Shown here piece by piece: positions 1 to 7,237 of a stretch of 11,224 bases of DNA. This DNA is from Aurantimonadaceae bacterium (GTDB lineage: Bacteria; Pseudomonadota; Alphaproteobacteria; Rhizobiales; Rhizobiaceae). The stretch spans positions 1-11,224 of the forward strand of contig QIIJ01000150.1 of assembly GCA_003232595.1 (NCBI GenBank). The letters run 5' to 3'. The notes beneath the pieces are model-generated. The model ran no database searches. It was not told the DNA's origin and was given only the letters and a program-made list of their open reading frames with translations. Position numbers and translations under genes: made by a program. Position 1 is the stretch's first letter; the number at the start of each line of letters is the position of its first letter.

Positions 1-1549
1 GCTCGCCGAGCGCAAATTTTCGGGTACTCACATAGTCTGTTTTACCAGACCCAAGCAAAGGAATATCATCGATTAATATGATATCGCGCGGTACCATCAA
101 ATCACTGAGGCCTTGTTCTTTGCTGCATTTTTTTATGCGTGCCGCTTCTGCTTCTTTGCTGGTTGTTACCAAAACCAGCCGCTCACCTTTGCGCTTGTCG
201 GGTACGCAAACTACCGCATGTTCTTCTTCAGGCCACAGACCTTTGACGATCAATTCTACCGCGCCAAGCGAAATCATCTCACCTGCTACCTTGGCAAATC
301 GCTTGATGCGACCGCGTATGGCGATATGTACAATATCGCCGGAATCGTGCCAGCCATCCTTTTCTATCGCCTGCAACTTTCCCGGTTTGTCAACTTTCAT
401 GTAACCAAGCATAACATTTGGCCCGGAAACCCACAGCCGACCGCCCTCGTCAATTCCCTCCACCGGATCAAGCCGTGCTTTGATGCCGGGTAACAATTGG
501 CCAACCGTTCCATCGCGGCAGAAATCCGGTGTGTTAACGGCAACCACCGGGGCGGTTTCAGTCATGCCAAAGCCTTCCATCACATTGGCACCAAAGCGTT
601 CGAGCCACACCCGTTTGGTTTCTGCTTTTACCGCTTCAGCGCCGGCAATCACAAGACGGACACTGGCGAAATCCTCATCGCCGGCGGTTCTTGCATAGCC
701 GGTTAAAAAAGTGTCTGTGCCAAACAGGATTGTCGGCATTATTTTAGCCGCAACCCTGGGAATAATCTTGTAATGCAGGGGCGAAGGATAGAGATAAACC
801 GGCACCCCGAAGAGCAGCGGCAGCAATGTGCCGCCAGTCAAACCAAATGAATGGAACACGGGCAATACGTTGAAAAACTGCTCACCATCAATAAATTTAA
901 CCCGCTGATTTATCTGGGCACAATTGGCAAGAATATTTTGGTGCGAAAGAACCACTCCCTTTGGTGCACCTTCCGAGCCTGAGGTAAATAATATCAGGGC
1001 CGGGTCGACGGGGTTCGCATCAACCAGTGCTCTATTGGCAAAAAGAGCCGCTTTGAGCTTGTCAAACCAGCTTATTTTCGCCGCCACATCTTCCAGCCAG
1101 ATGATGTCAATATTTGCCTCTTTGAGTGCGTCAATGACATTTTGCAGATCAGCCTTCTCGATAAAAGCGCGCGATGCAATCACCGTTTTGACCGCCGCAG
1201 TGTTGCAGGCCGAGACAATTGTGGCGGGCCCTGAAGTATAATTCAGCATCGCGGGCACTCGCGCAGATGATTGCAGTGCCATGAAACAGATAACCACCGC
1301 ATTGGCGTTGGGTAACAACACGCCCACCGCCTCGCCCGGCTTCGAGAAAGGCTCAAGTTTTGCACCAAGCGCCCTTATGGCGATCATCAAGCGCCTGAAT
1401 GTAACCACATTACCAAGCGCGTCTTCAAGGACTGATTCTTTACCGCCGTATTTGCGGGCCGCATCACGAATGGCTTCAAATATCGTCCTGCCTTCAAAGC
1501 AAGAGATAAATTTTTCGCCCGAGTGATGTGTTGACCTGCCGTTGCCCAT
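1..1549 (-). CDS. Aas-like acyl-ACP synthetase / AMP-dependent acyl ligase, 3' end cut by window edge
   Basis: Reading from the ATG at 1549 to the left edge gives 516 residues with no stop. The protein matches the ligase half of Aas (2-acylglycerophosphoethanolamine acyltransferase/acyl-ACP synthetase), which activates fatty acids with ATP for loading on ACP and lysophospholipid re-acylation. Visible motifs: P-loop LFTSGSEGAPKGV (188-200), the Aas-typical PVFHSFGLT (230-238) and YPSPLHY (254-260), adenylate motif EGFGMTETAP (325-334), A7 WHDSGD (400-405), hinge GRIKRFAK (413-420) and the C-terminal catalytic Lys in LLGSGKTDY (498-506). Only some ten residues should be missing at the end. The start is supported by GAGGTG at 1553-1558 and an in-frame TGA about 30 bp upstream, so no acyltransferase domain is fused in front, unlike E. 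coli Aas. The stretch between A7 and the hinge is about six residues shorter than in Aas. Exact substrate (acyl-ACP or acyl-CoA) is inferred. Confidence 0.88.
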   Translation of the reverse strand, partial: MGNGRSTHHSGEKFISCFEGRTIFEAIRDAARKYGGKESVLEDALGNVVTFRRLMIAIRALGAKLEPFSKPGEAVGVLLPNANAVVICFMALQSSARVPAMLNYTSGPATIVSACNTAAVKTVIASRAFIEKADLQNVIDALKEANIDIIWLEDVAAKISWFDKLKAALFANRALVDANPVDPALILFTSGSEGAPKGVVLSHQNILANCAQINQRVKFIDGEQFFNVLPVFHSFGLTGGTLLPLLFGVPVYLYPSPLHYKIIPRVAAKIMPTILFGTDTFLTGYARTAGDEDFASVRLVIAGAEAVKAETKRVWLERFGANVMEGFGMTETAPVVAVNTPDFCRDGTVGQLLPGIKARLDPVEGIDEGGRLWVSGPNVMLGYMKVDKPGKLQAIEKDGWHDSGDIVHIAIRGRIKRFAKVAGEMISLGAVELIVKGLWPEEEHAVVCVPDKRKGERLVLVTTSKEAEAARIKKCSKEQGLSDLMVPRDIILIDDIPLLGSGKTDYVSTRKFALGE

Positions 1550-1568
1550 TTTCACCTCACAGGTTGGT

Positions 1569-1597
1569 ATTATAGCGTTTCATCTTTAGTCAGAATC
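1569..1597 (-). promoter_or_regulatory. Candidate sigma-70 type promoter for the Aas-like ligase gene
   Basis: On the minus strand a perfect TATAAT lies at 1574-1569. Seventeen bases upstream is GATTCT (1597-1592), a poor -35 match. Transcription would start near 1562, leaving a leader of about 13 bases that carries the GAGGTG ribosome site directly before the ATG at 1549. The -10 box and spacing are seen; promoter activity is inferred. It would let the ligase be transcribed apart from the purF-SDR unit. Confidence 0.45.
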
Positions 1598-1614
1598 GCT
1601 ATTGTTTGTTTTCG

Positions 1615-1723
1615 CTCGCGGCCATTTGGGGCTTTGCCCCGGCCTCCGCGAGGGCGATGCATATGCATCGGTCCACCCTGGTGGCCTGACTGCTTCCATG
1701 TAGACATGAAACAATCTAGTCAG
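1615..1723. repeat. Intergenic palindrome mosaic (four adjacent inverted repeats)
   Basis: Four inverted repeats stand side by side between the SDR gene and the ligase gene. (a) 1615-1652: outer arms CTCGCG/CGCGAG enclosing GCC/GGC and a core hairpin GGGGC-TTT-GCCCC at 1628-1640. (b) 1655-1670: a perfect 16-bp palindrome made of CGATGCAT and ATGCATCG. (c) 1673-1684: CCACC-CT-GGTGG. (d) 1686-1723: CTGACT/AGTCAG enclosing CATGT-AG-ACATG at 1697-1708; this one covers the SDR stop codon. No clear U-run follows on the minus strand, so it is not a textbook intrinsic terminator. It resembles the REP/RIME-like intergenic elements known from Proteobacteria, but I recognise no specific family, and no second copy is in the window. 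It could end or process the purF-SDR transcript. Confidence 0.6.
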
Positions 1724-2438
1724 CAAAACGGCCTTCAGCGCACAGATAGATTTTGCCGTTTTCCGTGGTCTTTGCCGATGCCAGCTTTATCAGAGCCGGA
1801 ACGATTGTCGCTGGCAAAGGCACAGTTTCAGGATCTTCGCCCGGTGCGTAAGCGGCACGCATGGCTGTTCGCAGGATTGCGGGATCGACCAAGTTGGCAC
1901 GAATATTGGTTTTCTCATTTTCGTGAGCCCAGGTCTTAACAATTGCCTCCAGGGCAGCCTTGGAGGCCGTATAAGGGCCGACAAATGGACGGCAATTATG
2001 AACTGCACCGGAAGTGAGAAATATTGCCCGTCCTGCTTTTGATTCTTTCAAGAGTGGTTCAAGCGAGCGGATAAGCCGCCAGTTTGCTGTTACATTGACA
2101 GCCATGACTTCATCCCAGACCTTGATATCGAGATGGCTGAGTGGGGTGACAACACCTAATATTCCGGCATTGGCAAGGAGAATATCCAGCCTGCCCCATC
2201 GCTCATAAACTACGCCACCAAGTCGGTCGATGGCATCACCATCTTTCAAATCGATGGGAACAAGGGTTGCCGTCCCGCCTTCCTCCTTAATCTGGTCGTC
2301 AAGTTCTTCCAGTCCGCCAACAGTGCGGGCAACGGCAATCACATGGGCACCTTCGCGGGCATATCCAAGTGCTGCCTGATAACCGATACCGCGCGATGCA
2401 CCGGTGACGACGGCAATTCTGCCATCAAGCAAACCCAT
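1716..2438 (-). CDS. Short-chain dehydrogenase/reductase (SDR), purF-linked, substrate unknown
   Basis: 240 residues, a usual length for a classical SDR: an NAD(P)-binding Rossmann fold with all the expected residues. The dinucleotide-binding TGASRGIG is at 12-19, the structural NAG at 90-92, the catalytic Asn in NVT near 115, the catalytic Ser143 in LTSGA, and YTASK supplies Tyr156 and Lys160. Arg residues after the second strand (VART, 36-39) suggest NADPH, which is inference. The ATG shares its A with the purF stop (TGATG), and AAGGGG in the 3' end of purF serves as ribosome site, so translation is probably coupled to purF. An SDR directly after purF is a recurrent arrangement in Hyphomicrobiales, but I know of no proven substrate. 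It is catalytically complete by sequence; a role in purine metabolism is suggested only by position. Confidence 0.9.
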   Translation of the reverse strand: MGLLDGRIAVVTGASRGIGYQAALGYAREGAHVIAVARTVGGLEELDDQIKEEGGTATLVPIDLKDGDAIDRLGGVVYERWGRLDILLANAGILGVVTPLSHLDIKVWDEVMAVNVTANWRLIRSLEPLLKESKAGRAIFLTSGAVHNCRPFVGPYTASKAALEAIVKTWAHENEKTNIRANLVDPAILRTAMRAAYAPGEDPETVPLPATIVPALIKLASAKTTENGKIYLCAEGRFAD

Positions 2439-3940
2439 CAGGCCGCCCCTTCTATGGTTTCAGACAATAGTGACAATTGCCGCACATTGTCCCGGGCCTC
2501 AAAATCAGTCAACACAGTTGGATATTCACCGGTAAAACAGGCATCACAAAATTGCGGAACATCGTTATCGCGTACCGTTTCACCGGCAGCCCGGTAAAGG
2601 CCGTCAATGGAAAGAAATGCAAGACTGTCAACTTTGATGAAGTCCATCATTTCTTCCACTGACATGCGCGAGGCCAGCAGCTTCTGGCGCTTTGGCGTAT
2701 CAACACCGTAATAACATGACGACATTGTCGGCGGGGATGCGATGCGCATATGGACCTCGCGAGCCCCGGCATCGCGCACCATCTGGACAATCTTCTGACT
2801 TGTAGTGCCACGCACGATGGAATCATCCACCAGCACAATCCGTTTGCCTTCGATCAGTTTGCGATTGGCATTGTGTTTTAACCGTACGCCCATGTGGCGG
2901 ATGGTATCTGTCGGGGCAATGAAAGTGCGCCCGACATAGTGATTGCGGATAATGCCAAGTTCAAAAGGCAAACCCGCCCCTTGGGCAAAACCAATAGCTG
3001 CAGGTGTGCCGGAATCCGGCACCGGCACAACCATGTCTGCCTCAACCGGAAACTCTCGCGCCAGCTCTTCGCCAATGCGCTTTCTGACCGCGTAGATATT
3101 TTCGCCCTGAACGTAGGAATCCGGGCGGGCAAAATAGACATATTCGAAAATGCAAAATCGCGATTTTTTGTTCTCGAACGGAAAGAGGCTTTCAATGCCG
3201 TTGCTGGTGATAATTACCAGTTCACCAGGTTCAATATCACGAACATGGCGGGCACCAATGATGTCGAGAGCACAGGTTTCCGAAGCGAGTACATAGGCGC
3301 CGTCAAGATCGCCCAGAACCAGGGGGCGAACACCCAACACATCACGGCAACCGATAAGTTTTTTCTCAGACAGGCCAACAAGAGAAAATGCACCTTCAAT
3401 CTGCGCCAGTGCGTCTATCAGTTTATCGGCAAGATTTGTGGCACTGCTCAACGCTATGAGATGCAATATAACTTCGGTATCAGAGGTTGAATGAAAGATT
3501 GCGCCACGCTTTTGCAGGTCTCTTTGAAGCGTCATGGCATTTGTCAGATTGCCATTATGAGCGACCGAAAATCCGCCACCGGCAAACTCGGCAAAAAACG
3601 GTTGGACATTGCGCATTTCATCACCACCGGCGGTGGAATAGCGATTATGGCCAATAGCATATTTGCCGGGAAGGCGACTGATAACATTGGGCTTGGTGAA
3701 ATTGTCACCGATCAGCCCCATGTGTTTTTCAGAATGAAACTGGGTGCCATCAAAAGTTACAATACCTGCCCCTTCCTGACCGCGGTGCTGTAACGAGTGC
3801 AGGCCAAGGGTGGTGATGACTGCTGCATCATTGTGATCAAAGATACCAAAAACACCGCATTCCTCATGAAACTTGTCGTCAAATATATCGATATCATCGG
3901 CGATGCTGATGTCTTCAAGTGACTGGTCCTGCAATTCCAT
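2438..3940 (-). CDS. purF: Amidophosphoribosyltransferase (PurF)
   Basis: First committed step of purine synthesis: glutamine plus PRPP gives 5-phosphoribosylamine. With the ATG at 3940 the protein has 500 residues. The N-terminal glutaminase starts at Cys28 (EECGVFGI), exposed after removal of a 27-residue propeptide, and carries LQHRGQEGAG, NRYSTAG and VAHNGNLTN. The C-terminal phosphoribosyltransferase half has the PRPP loop VLVDDSIVRGTTS (369-381). Four cysteines fit the [4Fe-4S] ligands of the Bacillus-type enzyme: Cys263 (FCIFEY), Cys409 (SSCYYG), Cys465 and Cys468 (FCDACF). An upstream in-frame TTG at 3964 would add eight residues, but the ATG at 3940 has AGGGGG at a proper distance and is preferred. 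It lies 41 bp after cvpA and is translationally coupled to the SDR gene behind it. Confidence 0.97.
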   Translation of the reverse strand: MELQDQSLEDISIADDIDIFDDKFHEECGVFGIFDHNDAAVITTLGLHSLQHRGQEGAGIVTFDGTQFHSEKHMGLIGDNFTKPNVISRLPGKYAIGHNRYSTAGGDEMRNVQPFFAEFAGGGFSVAHNGNLTNAMTLQRDLQKRGAIFHSTSDTEVILHLIALSSATNLADKLIDALAQIEGAFSLVGLSEKKLIGCRDVLGVRPLVLGDLDGAYVLASETCALDIIGARHVRDIEPGELVIITSNGIESLFPFENKKSRFCIFEYVYFARPDSYVQGENIYAVRKRIGEELAREFPVEADMVVPVPDSGTPAAIGFAQGAGLPFELGIIRNHYVGRTFIAPTDTIRHMGVRLKHNANRKLIEGKRIVLVDDSIVRGTTSQKIVQMVRDAGAREVHMRIASPPTMSSCYYGVDTPKRQKLLASRMSVEEMMDFIKVDSLAFLSIDGLYRAAGETVRDNDVPQFCDACFTGEYPTVLTDFEARDNVRQLSLLSETIEGAA

Positions 3941-3981
3941 GAAAGCCCCCTGCCTGCGAACCAACCCAACCGAACAGCCCG

Positions 3982-4545
3982 TCAGATTTTCTTTTCAGTT
4001 TCCGTTTCGCCTTCTTTTTGCGAACCCGGTTTGAACCGGTTGATAATGGTGCCTTCGGGATCCTCCGGCAGCATCGCCGTGATACGTGCACCGATCGATT
4101 CAAGAATTGGCTTGGACTTTGCTTCGGCAATCCAGGTCGGCTGATCTTCCGGTACGAGCCAGGTAAAAAACAACATGGCAACTGTCACCAGCAGGATACC
4201 GCGTGCGGCACCAAAGAGAAAACCGAGCGTGCGATCAAGCGCACCTATGCGGCTGTCGATGATAAAATCTGCAATTTTCATGGTGATTACACTGACCACA
4301 ATCAGGGTGATGAAAAAGACCCCGGCGGCGGCAATGATATTTGCGATGGTTTTGTCAGACGCTATGCTCGGCATATACTGCTGCACAAAGGGCGTCATCT
4401 GGTTATACAGATAGAATGCGGCGGCGGCGGCGGCAATCCATGACACGATCGACAATACCTCGCGGGAAAATCCGCGAACCATGGCCAATACGGCTGAAAC
4501 CAGCATGATTGCCAGTAAAATTCCATCAAGAAGGGTGATCGGCAT
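3982..4545 (-). CDS. cvpA: CvpA family inner-membrane protein
   Basis: 187 residues from the preferred ATG at 4545. CvpA proteins are small inner-membrane proteins named from colicin V production and often placed next to purF; their biochemical role is unsettled. Four hydrophobic segments are visible at about 4-22, 29-47, 67-90 and 107-130. The family signature is present: MPITLLDGILLAI at the start, RGFSREVLS after segment 1, and DRTLGFLFGAARG before segment 4. The C-terminal tail is polar and rich in Lys/Glu, likely cytoplasmic. An upstream in-frame ATG at 4602 would add 19 polar residues unlike the family, has no ribosome site and sits directly behind a perfect hairpin (4604-4624); the ATG at 4545 has GGAG upstream. 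The gene probably shares a transcript with purF, 41 bp away. Confidence 0.92.
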   Translation of the reverse strand: MPITLLDGILLAIMLVSAVLAMVRGFSREVLSIVSWIAAAAAAFYLYNQMTPFVQQYMPSIASDKTIANIIAAAGVFFITLIVVSVITMKIADFIIDSRIGALDRTLGFLFGAARGILLVTVAMLFFTWLVPEDQPTWIAEAKSKPILESIGARITAMLPEDPEGTIINRFKPGSQKEGETETEKKI

Positions 4546-4603
4546 GCCATCCGTCTCCATTGTCTGCTGCCCTGCCGGACAGGGCGTTGTCACTGTTGCC
4601 ATG

Positions 4604-4624
4604 CAGTTGATGTCTAATCAACTG
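4604..4624. repeat. Perfect 8-bp inverted repeat between radA and cvpA
   Basis: CAGTTGAT (4604-4611) and ATCAACTG (4617-4624) are exact reverse complements around a 5-base loop. It lies 49 bp past the radA stop and 59 bp before the preferred cvpA start. No U-run follows on the minus strand, so it is a weak terminator candidate; it may instead be an operator or leader hairpin for cvpA-purF. Confidence 0.5.
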
Positions 4625-4672
4625 TGACCATTCAATTTTCGTTTTCACTCACAACAAATACGTGAGGTGTGG

Positions 4673-6055
4673 TTATTGCTTCACATTCGGCTCCACCAAT
4701 CGGGCAACCAGCTCACGCAACTGGTTAACCTCATTCAGCGTCATAGCCGATTCTCTGGTTGTGCGCCTGACGCCTTTTGCCAGAGTTGCCTGGCCGAAAC
4801 CAAGTTTTTCAGCTTCTTTCAGCCGTGCATCGCCATGAGCCACCGGTCTGACGGTACCTGAAAGACTGATTTCGCCGAAATAGACGCTATTTTCCGGAAG
4901 GGCAAGCCCCGCGAGCGAGGAAACAAGAGCTGCTGCAACTGCCAGATCGGCAGCCGGTTCGCGTATCCTGTAGCCGCCTGCAACATTAAGATAAACATCG
5001 TGGGAACCAAGCCGAACACCGCAATGGGCCTCAAGCACAGCGAGTACCATGGAAAGCCGCGCATTGTCCCAGCCGACCACCGCCCGGCGCGGGGTGCCGA
5101 GCGTCGATTGCGCCACCAGTGCCTGTATTTCGACAAGAACCGGACGCGTGCCCTCAATACCTGCAAAAACCGCAGCACCCGGAGATGCCTTGTTGCGCTC
5201 ACCCAAAAACAACTCCGATGGATTGGCAACTTCCTGCAATCCGTCGCCGGTCATTTCAAACACGCCAATTTCATCGGTCGGGCCGAACCGGTTTTTAACC
5301 GTGCGCAATATACGGAAATCGTGCGCACCATCACCTTCAAAATACAGCACCGCATCGACCATGTGCTCAACCACCCGCGGACCGGCAATCTGGCCATCCT
5401 TGGTGACATGGCCCACCAGTACCACAGTAGCGCCGGTCTGCTTGGCATAGCGGATCAGCGCCTGGGAGGAGGAGCGCACCTGGGCTACCGTACCGGGGGC
5501 TGATTCTACTGTTCCCGTCCACATGGTCTGGATTGAATCAACAATAACCAGCGAGGGTTTTTCGTTCGCCTTCAAGGTTGCCAGAATGTCTTCCACATTG
5601 GTTTCAGCTGCAAGCAGTACCGGAGCAGACCCTGCGCCCAGTCTTTTAGCTCGCAGCCGCACCTGGGCGATTGCTTCTTCACCTGAAATATAGATGACAA
5701 CATGACCGTTTTTCGCCAATGCCGCCGATGCCTGCATAAGAAGTGTCGATTTACCGATGCCCGGATCGCCACCAAGCAATATTGCCGACCCTCGAACAAA
5801 ACCACCACCGGTGGCGCGGTCCAACTCATCAACGCCCGATTTAAAGCGCGGGGCCTCTTCAATCTCGCCGTCGAGCGATACAAGCGCAACCTCGCGACCA
5901 ACCGGATTAATCCTGCCCGGTCCACCGCCAACCCCAGCCGTGGGGTTCTCTTCTATCAGGGTGTTCCACTCGCCACAGCCATCACATTTCCCGGCCCAGC
6001 GGGAATGGGCAGTGCCGCAATTCTGGCAGATGAACTGGATTTTTGTACGTGCCAT
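4673..6055 (-). CDS. radA: DNA repair protein RadA (Sms)
   Basis: 460 residues, normal for bacterial RadA, a RecA-related ATPase that helps branch migration of recombination intermediates. In order: an N-terminal zinc finger with Cys10, Cys13, Cys24 and Cys27 (CQNC, CDGC); a RecA-like core with Walker A GGDPGIGKST (95-104), Walker B LVIVDSIQT (169-177) and the RadA-specific KNRFG motif (254-258); and a Lon-protease-like C-terminal domain from about residue 285 to the end (visible in LVEIQALV, LNVAGGYRI, FGEISLSG, RPV). Nothing is truncated. The ATG lies two bases behind the alr stop with only a weak ribosome site, so translation is probably coupled to alr. Next to alr, cvpA and purF this is the usual alphaproteobacterial setting. 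Confidence 0.97.
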   Translation of the reverse strand: MARTKIQFICQNCGTAHSRWAGKCDGCGEWNTLIEENPTAGVGGGPGRINPVGREVALVSLDGEIEEAPRFKSGVDELDRATGGGFVRGSAILLGGDPGIGKSTLLMQASAALAKNGHVVIYISGEEAIAQVRLRAKRLGAGSAPVLLAAETNVEDILATLKANEKPSLVIVDSIQTMWTGTVESAPGTVAQVRSSSQALIRYAKQTGATVVLVGHVTKDGQIAGPRVVEHMVDAVLYFEGDGAHDFRILRTVKNRFGPTDEIGVFEMTGDGLQEVANPSELFLGERNKASPGAAVFAGIEGTRPVLVEIQALVAQSTLGTPRRAVVGWDNARLSMVLAVLEAHCGVRLGSHDVYLNVAGGYRIREPAADLAVAAALVSSLAGLALPENSVYFGEISLSGTVRPVAHGDARLKEAEKLGFGQATLAKGVRRTTRESAMTLNEVNQLRELVARLVEPNVKQ

Positions 6056-6057
6056 TT

Positions 6058-7188
6058 CTACCCGTTGATGTAGGTGCGGGCGTATCGTCGGCCCAGTGAG
6101 GTTAATATCTCATAGCCGATTGTTCCGGCGCATTGTGCCAGATCGTCCACAGTTATTTCATTGTCGAGCAATGTAATCCATTCTCCCTGGCACACCGCAT
6201 TATCAGGAAAAGCTGTAATATCGAATGCGGTAAGGTCCATCGAAATGCGCCCCACAACCGGCACTCGTGTGTCCTTGATCTTGCCATACCCGCCTTTGGA
6301 CGATGGTCGCAGTGGTGTACCGGAACCGCTTGCGGCCCGCAGATAGCCATCAGCGTAGCCGACCGCAACGATGGCCACACGAGCATTGTTGCTAAATTTG
6401 TGCGTGGCACCGTATCCGATGGATCGGCCTTGCTTTATGTGCCTTATCTGCACAATTTGCCCCTCAAGTTTCACGACCGGCAACATTGGATTGGACGCAC
6501 TACTTATTGCACCACCACCATAGAGTGCTATGCCCGGGCGGGTGAGATCGAAATGACAATCGCTACCGTTCAAAATACCGGCAGAGTTTGCCAGCGACGC
6601 CACTGCATCCGGGAACAGAATTTGCACCTCCCGGAAAGCTGCAAGTTGTTGATTGTTAAGCGGATGATCAGGCTCATCAGCACAGGCAAAATGAGACAGT
6701 ACCATTCGAGGTTTTAATTGCGAAACGCTGGCAAGATCCTCAACCGCCAATCCCAGCCGGTTCATGCCCGTATCCACATGCAGTGCAAAGGGCGCGTTGG
6801 CGGGCCCTGCTTCCGCCCAAAGGGCTACATCTGTGAGTGAATTTAGAACCGGTGTCAGATTATCCCGCAGAAAAAGGTCAATATTACCAGGTGCCAGACC
6901 GGCCAGAACAAAAATTTCGGCGTGAGGCACAATCCGGCGCAGCTCTGCACCTTCCTGCGGCAGGGCCACAAAAAATGTTCGGCAGCCACAATTTGAAAGG
7001 ACTGTTACAACCGGTTTGAGACCAAGACCATAGGCACCAGCCTTAACCGCCGCCGCGGTTTCAGCAGTGGGAGCAAGGCCTGCAAGATATTGATAATTCC
7101 GGGCAATGGCGGACAAATCGACCGTCAGGCGACCGCCCGCTGCTTCTGCGCCATCCAGCGTCATATCTACCGGGCTGAAATCCGTCAT
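6058..7188 (-). CDS. alr: Alanine racemase (PLP-dependent, cell-wall D-Ala supply)
   Basis: 376 residues, the normal size. It interconverts L- and D-alanine for peptidoglycan in the cytoplasm. The N-terminal barrel carries the PLP lysine, Lys49, in AVKAGAYGLG, followed by LHVDTGMNRLG (136-146), SHFACAD (165-171) and LTRPGIALYG (215-224). The C-terminal beta domain has the second catalytic residue, Tyr259, in RSIGYGATHKF (255-265), plus VAVGYADGY (274-282) and GRISMDLT (313-320). The residue two after the PLP lysine is Gly where Asp or Asn is more usual. The first 18 residues precede the conserved start of the fold and the ATG at 7188 has no clear ribosome site, so the true start could be the ATG at 7164. 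The gene is tightly followed by radA (2 bp gap). A desaturase precedes it where dnaB would be expected in relatives. Confidence 0.95.
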   Translation of the reverse strand: MTDFSPVDMTLDGAEAAGGRLTVDLSAIARNYQYLAGLAPTAETAAAVKAGAYGLGLKPVVTVLSNCGCRTFFVALPQEGAELRRIVPHAEIFVLAGLAPGNIDLFLRDNLTPVLNSLTDVALWAEAGPANAPFALHVDTGMNRLGLAVEDLASVSQLKPRMVLSHFACADEPDHPLNNQQLAAFREVQILFPDAVASLANSAGILNGSDCHFDLTRPGIALYGGGAISSASNPMLPVVKLEGQIVQIRHIKQGRSIGYGATHKFSNNARVAIVAVGYADGYLRAASGSGTPLRPSSKGGYGKIKDTRVPVVGRISMDLTAFDITAFPDNAVCQGEWITLLDNEITVDDLAQCAGTIGYEILTSLGRRYARTYING

Positions 7189-7237
7189 TTCATTGTGATA
7201 TCAAACCGGTCCGGGTTTTTCCAGACCTGTGTTCGAA

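Noticed and set aside
1634..1939. Plus-strand open frame of 101 residues over the palindrome region and SDR end
   Set aside because: It runs through the palindromes and antisense to the conserved SDR C terminus; no ribosome site, no family.
2894..3490. Plus-strand open frame of 198 residues inside purF
   Set aside because: Composition and content are unlike any family, and the minus strand carries a fully conserved PurF. A shadow frame.
3941..3964. Longer purF start at a TTG codon (3964)
   Set aside because: The ATG at 3940 has a strong AGGGGG ribosome site, and the extra eight residues (VRRQGAF and the start) come from that ribosome-site region itself.
5000..5503. Plus-strand open frame of 167 residues inside radA
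   Set aside because: Antisense to the RadA core; no ribosome site or recognisable motif.
6133..6717. Plus-strand open frame of 194 residues inside alr
   Set aside because: Entirely antisense to conserved Alr motifs, no family signal.
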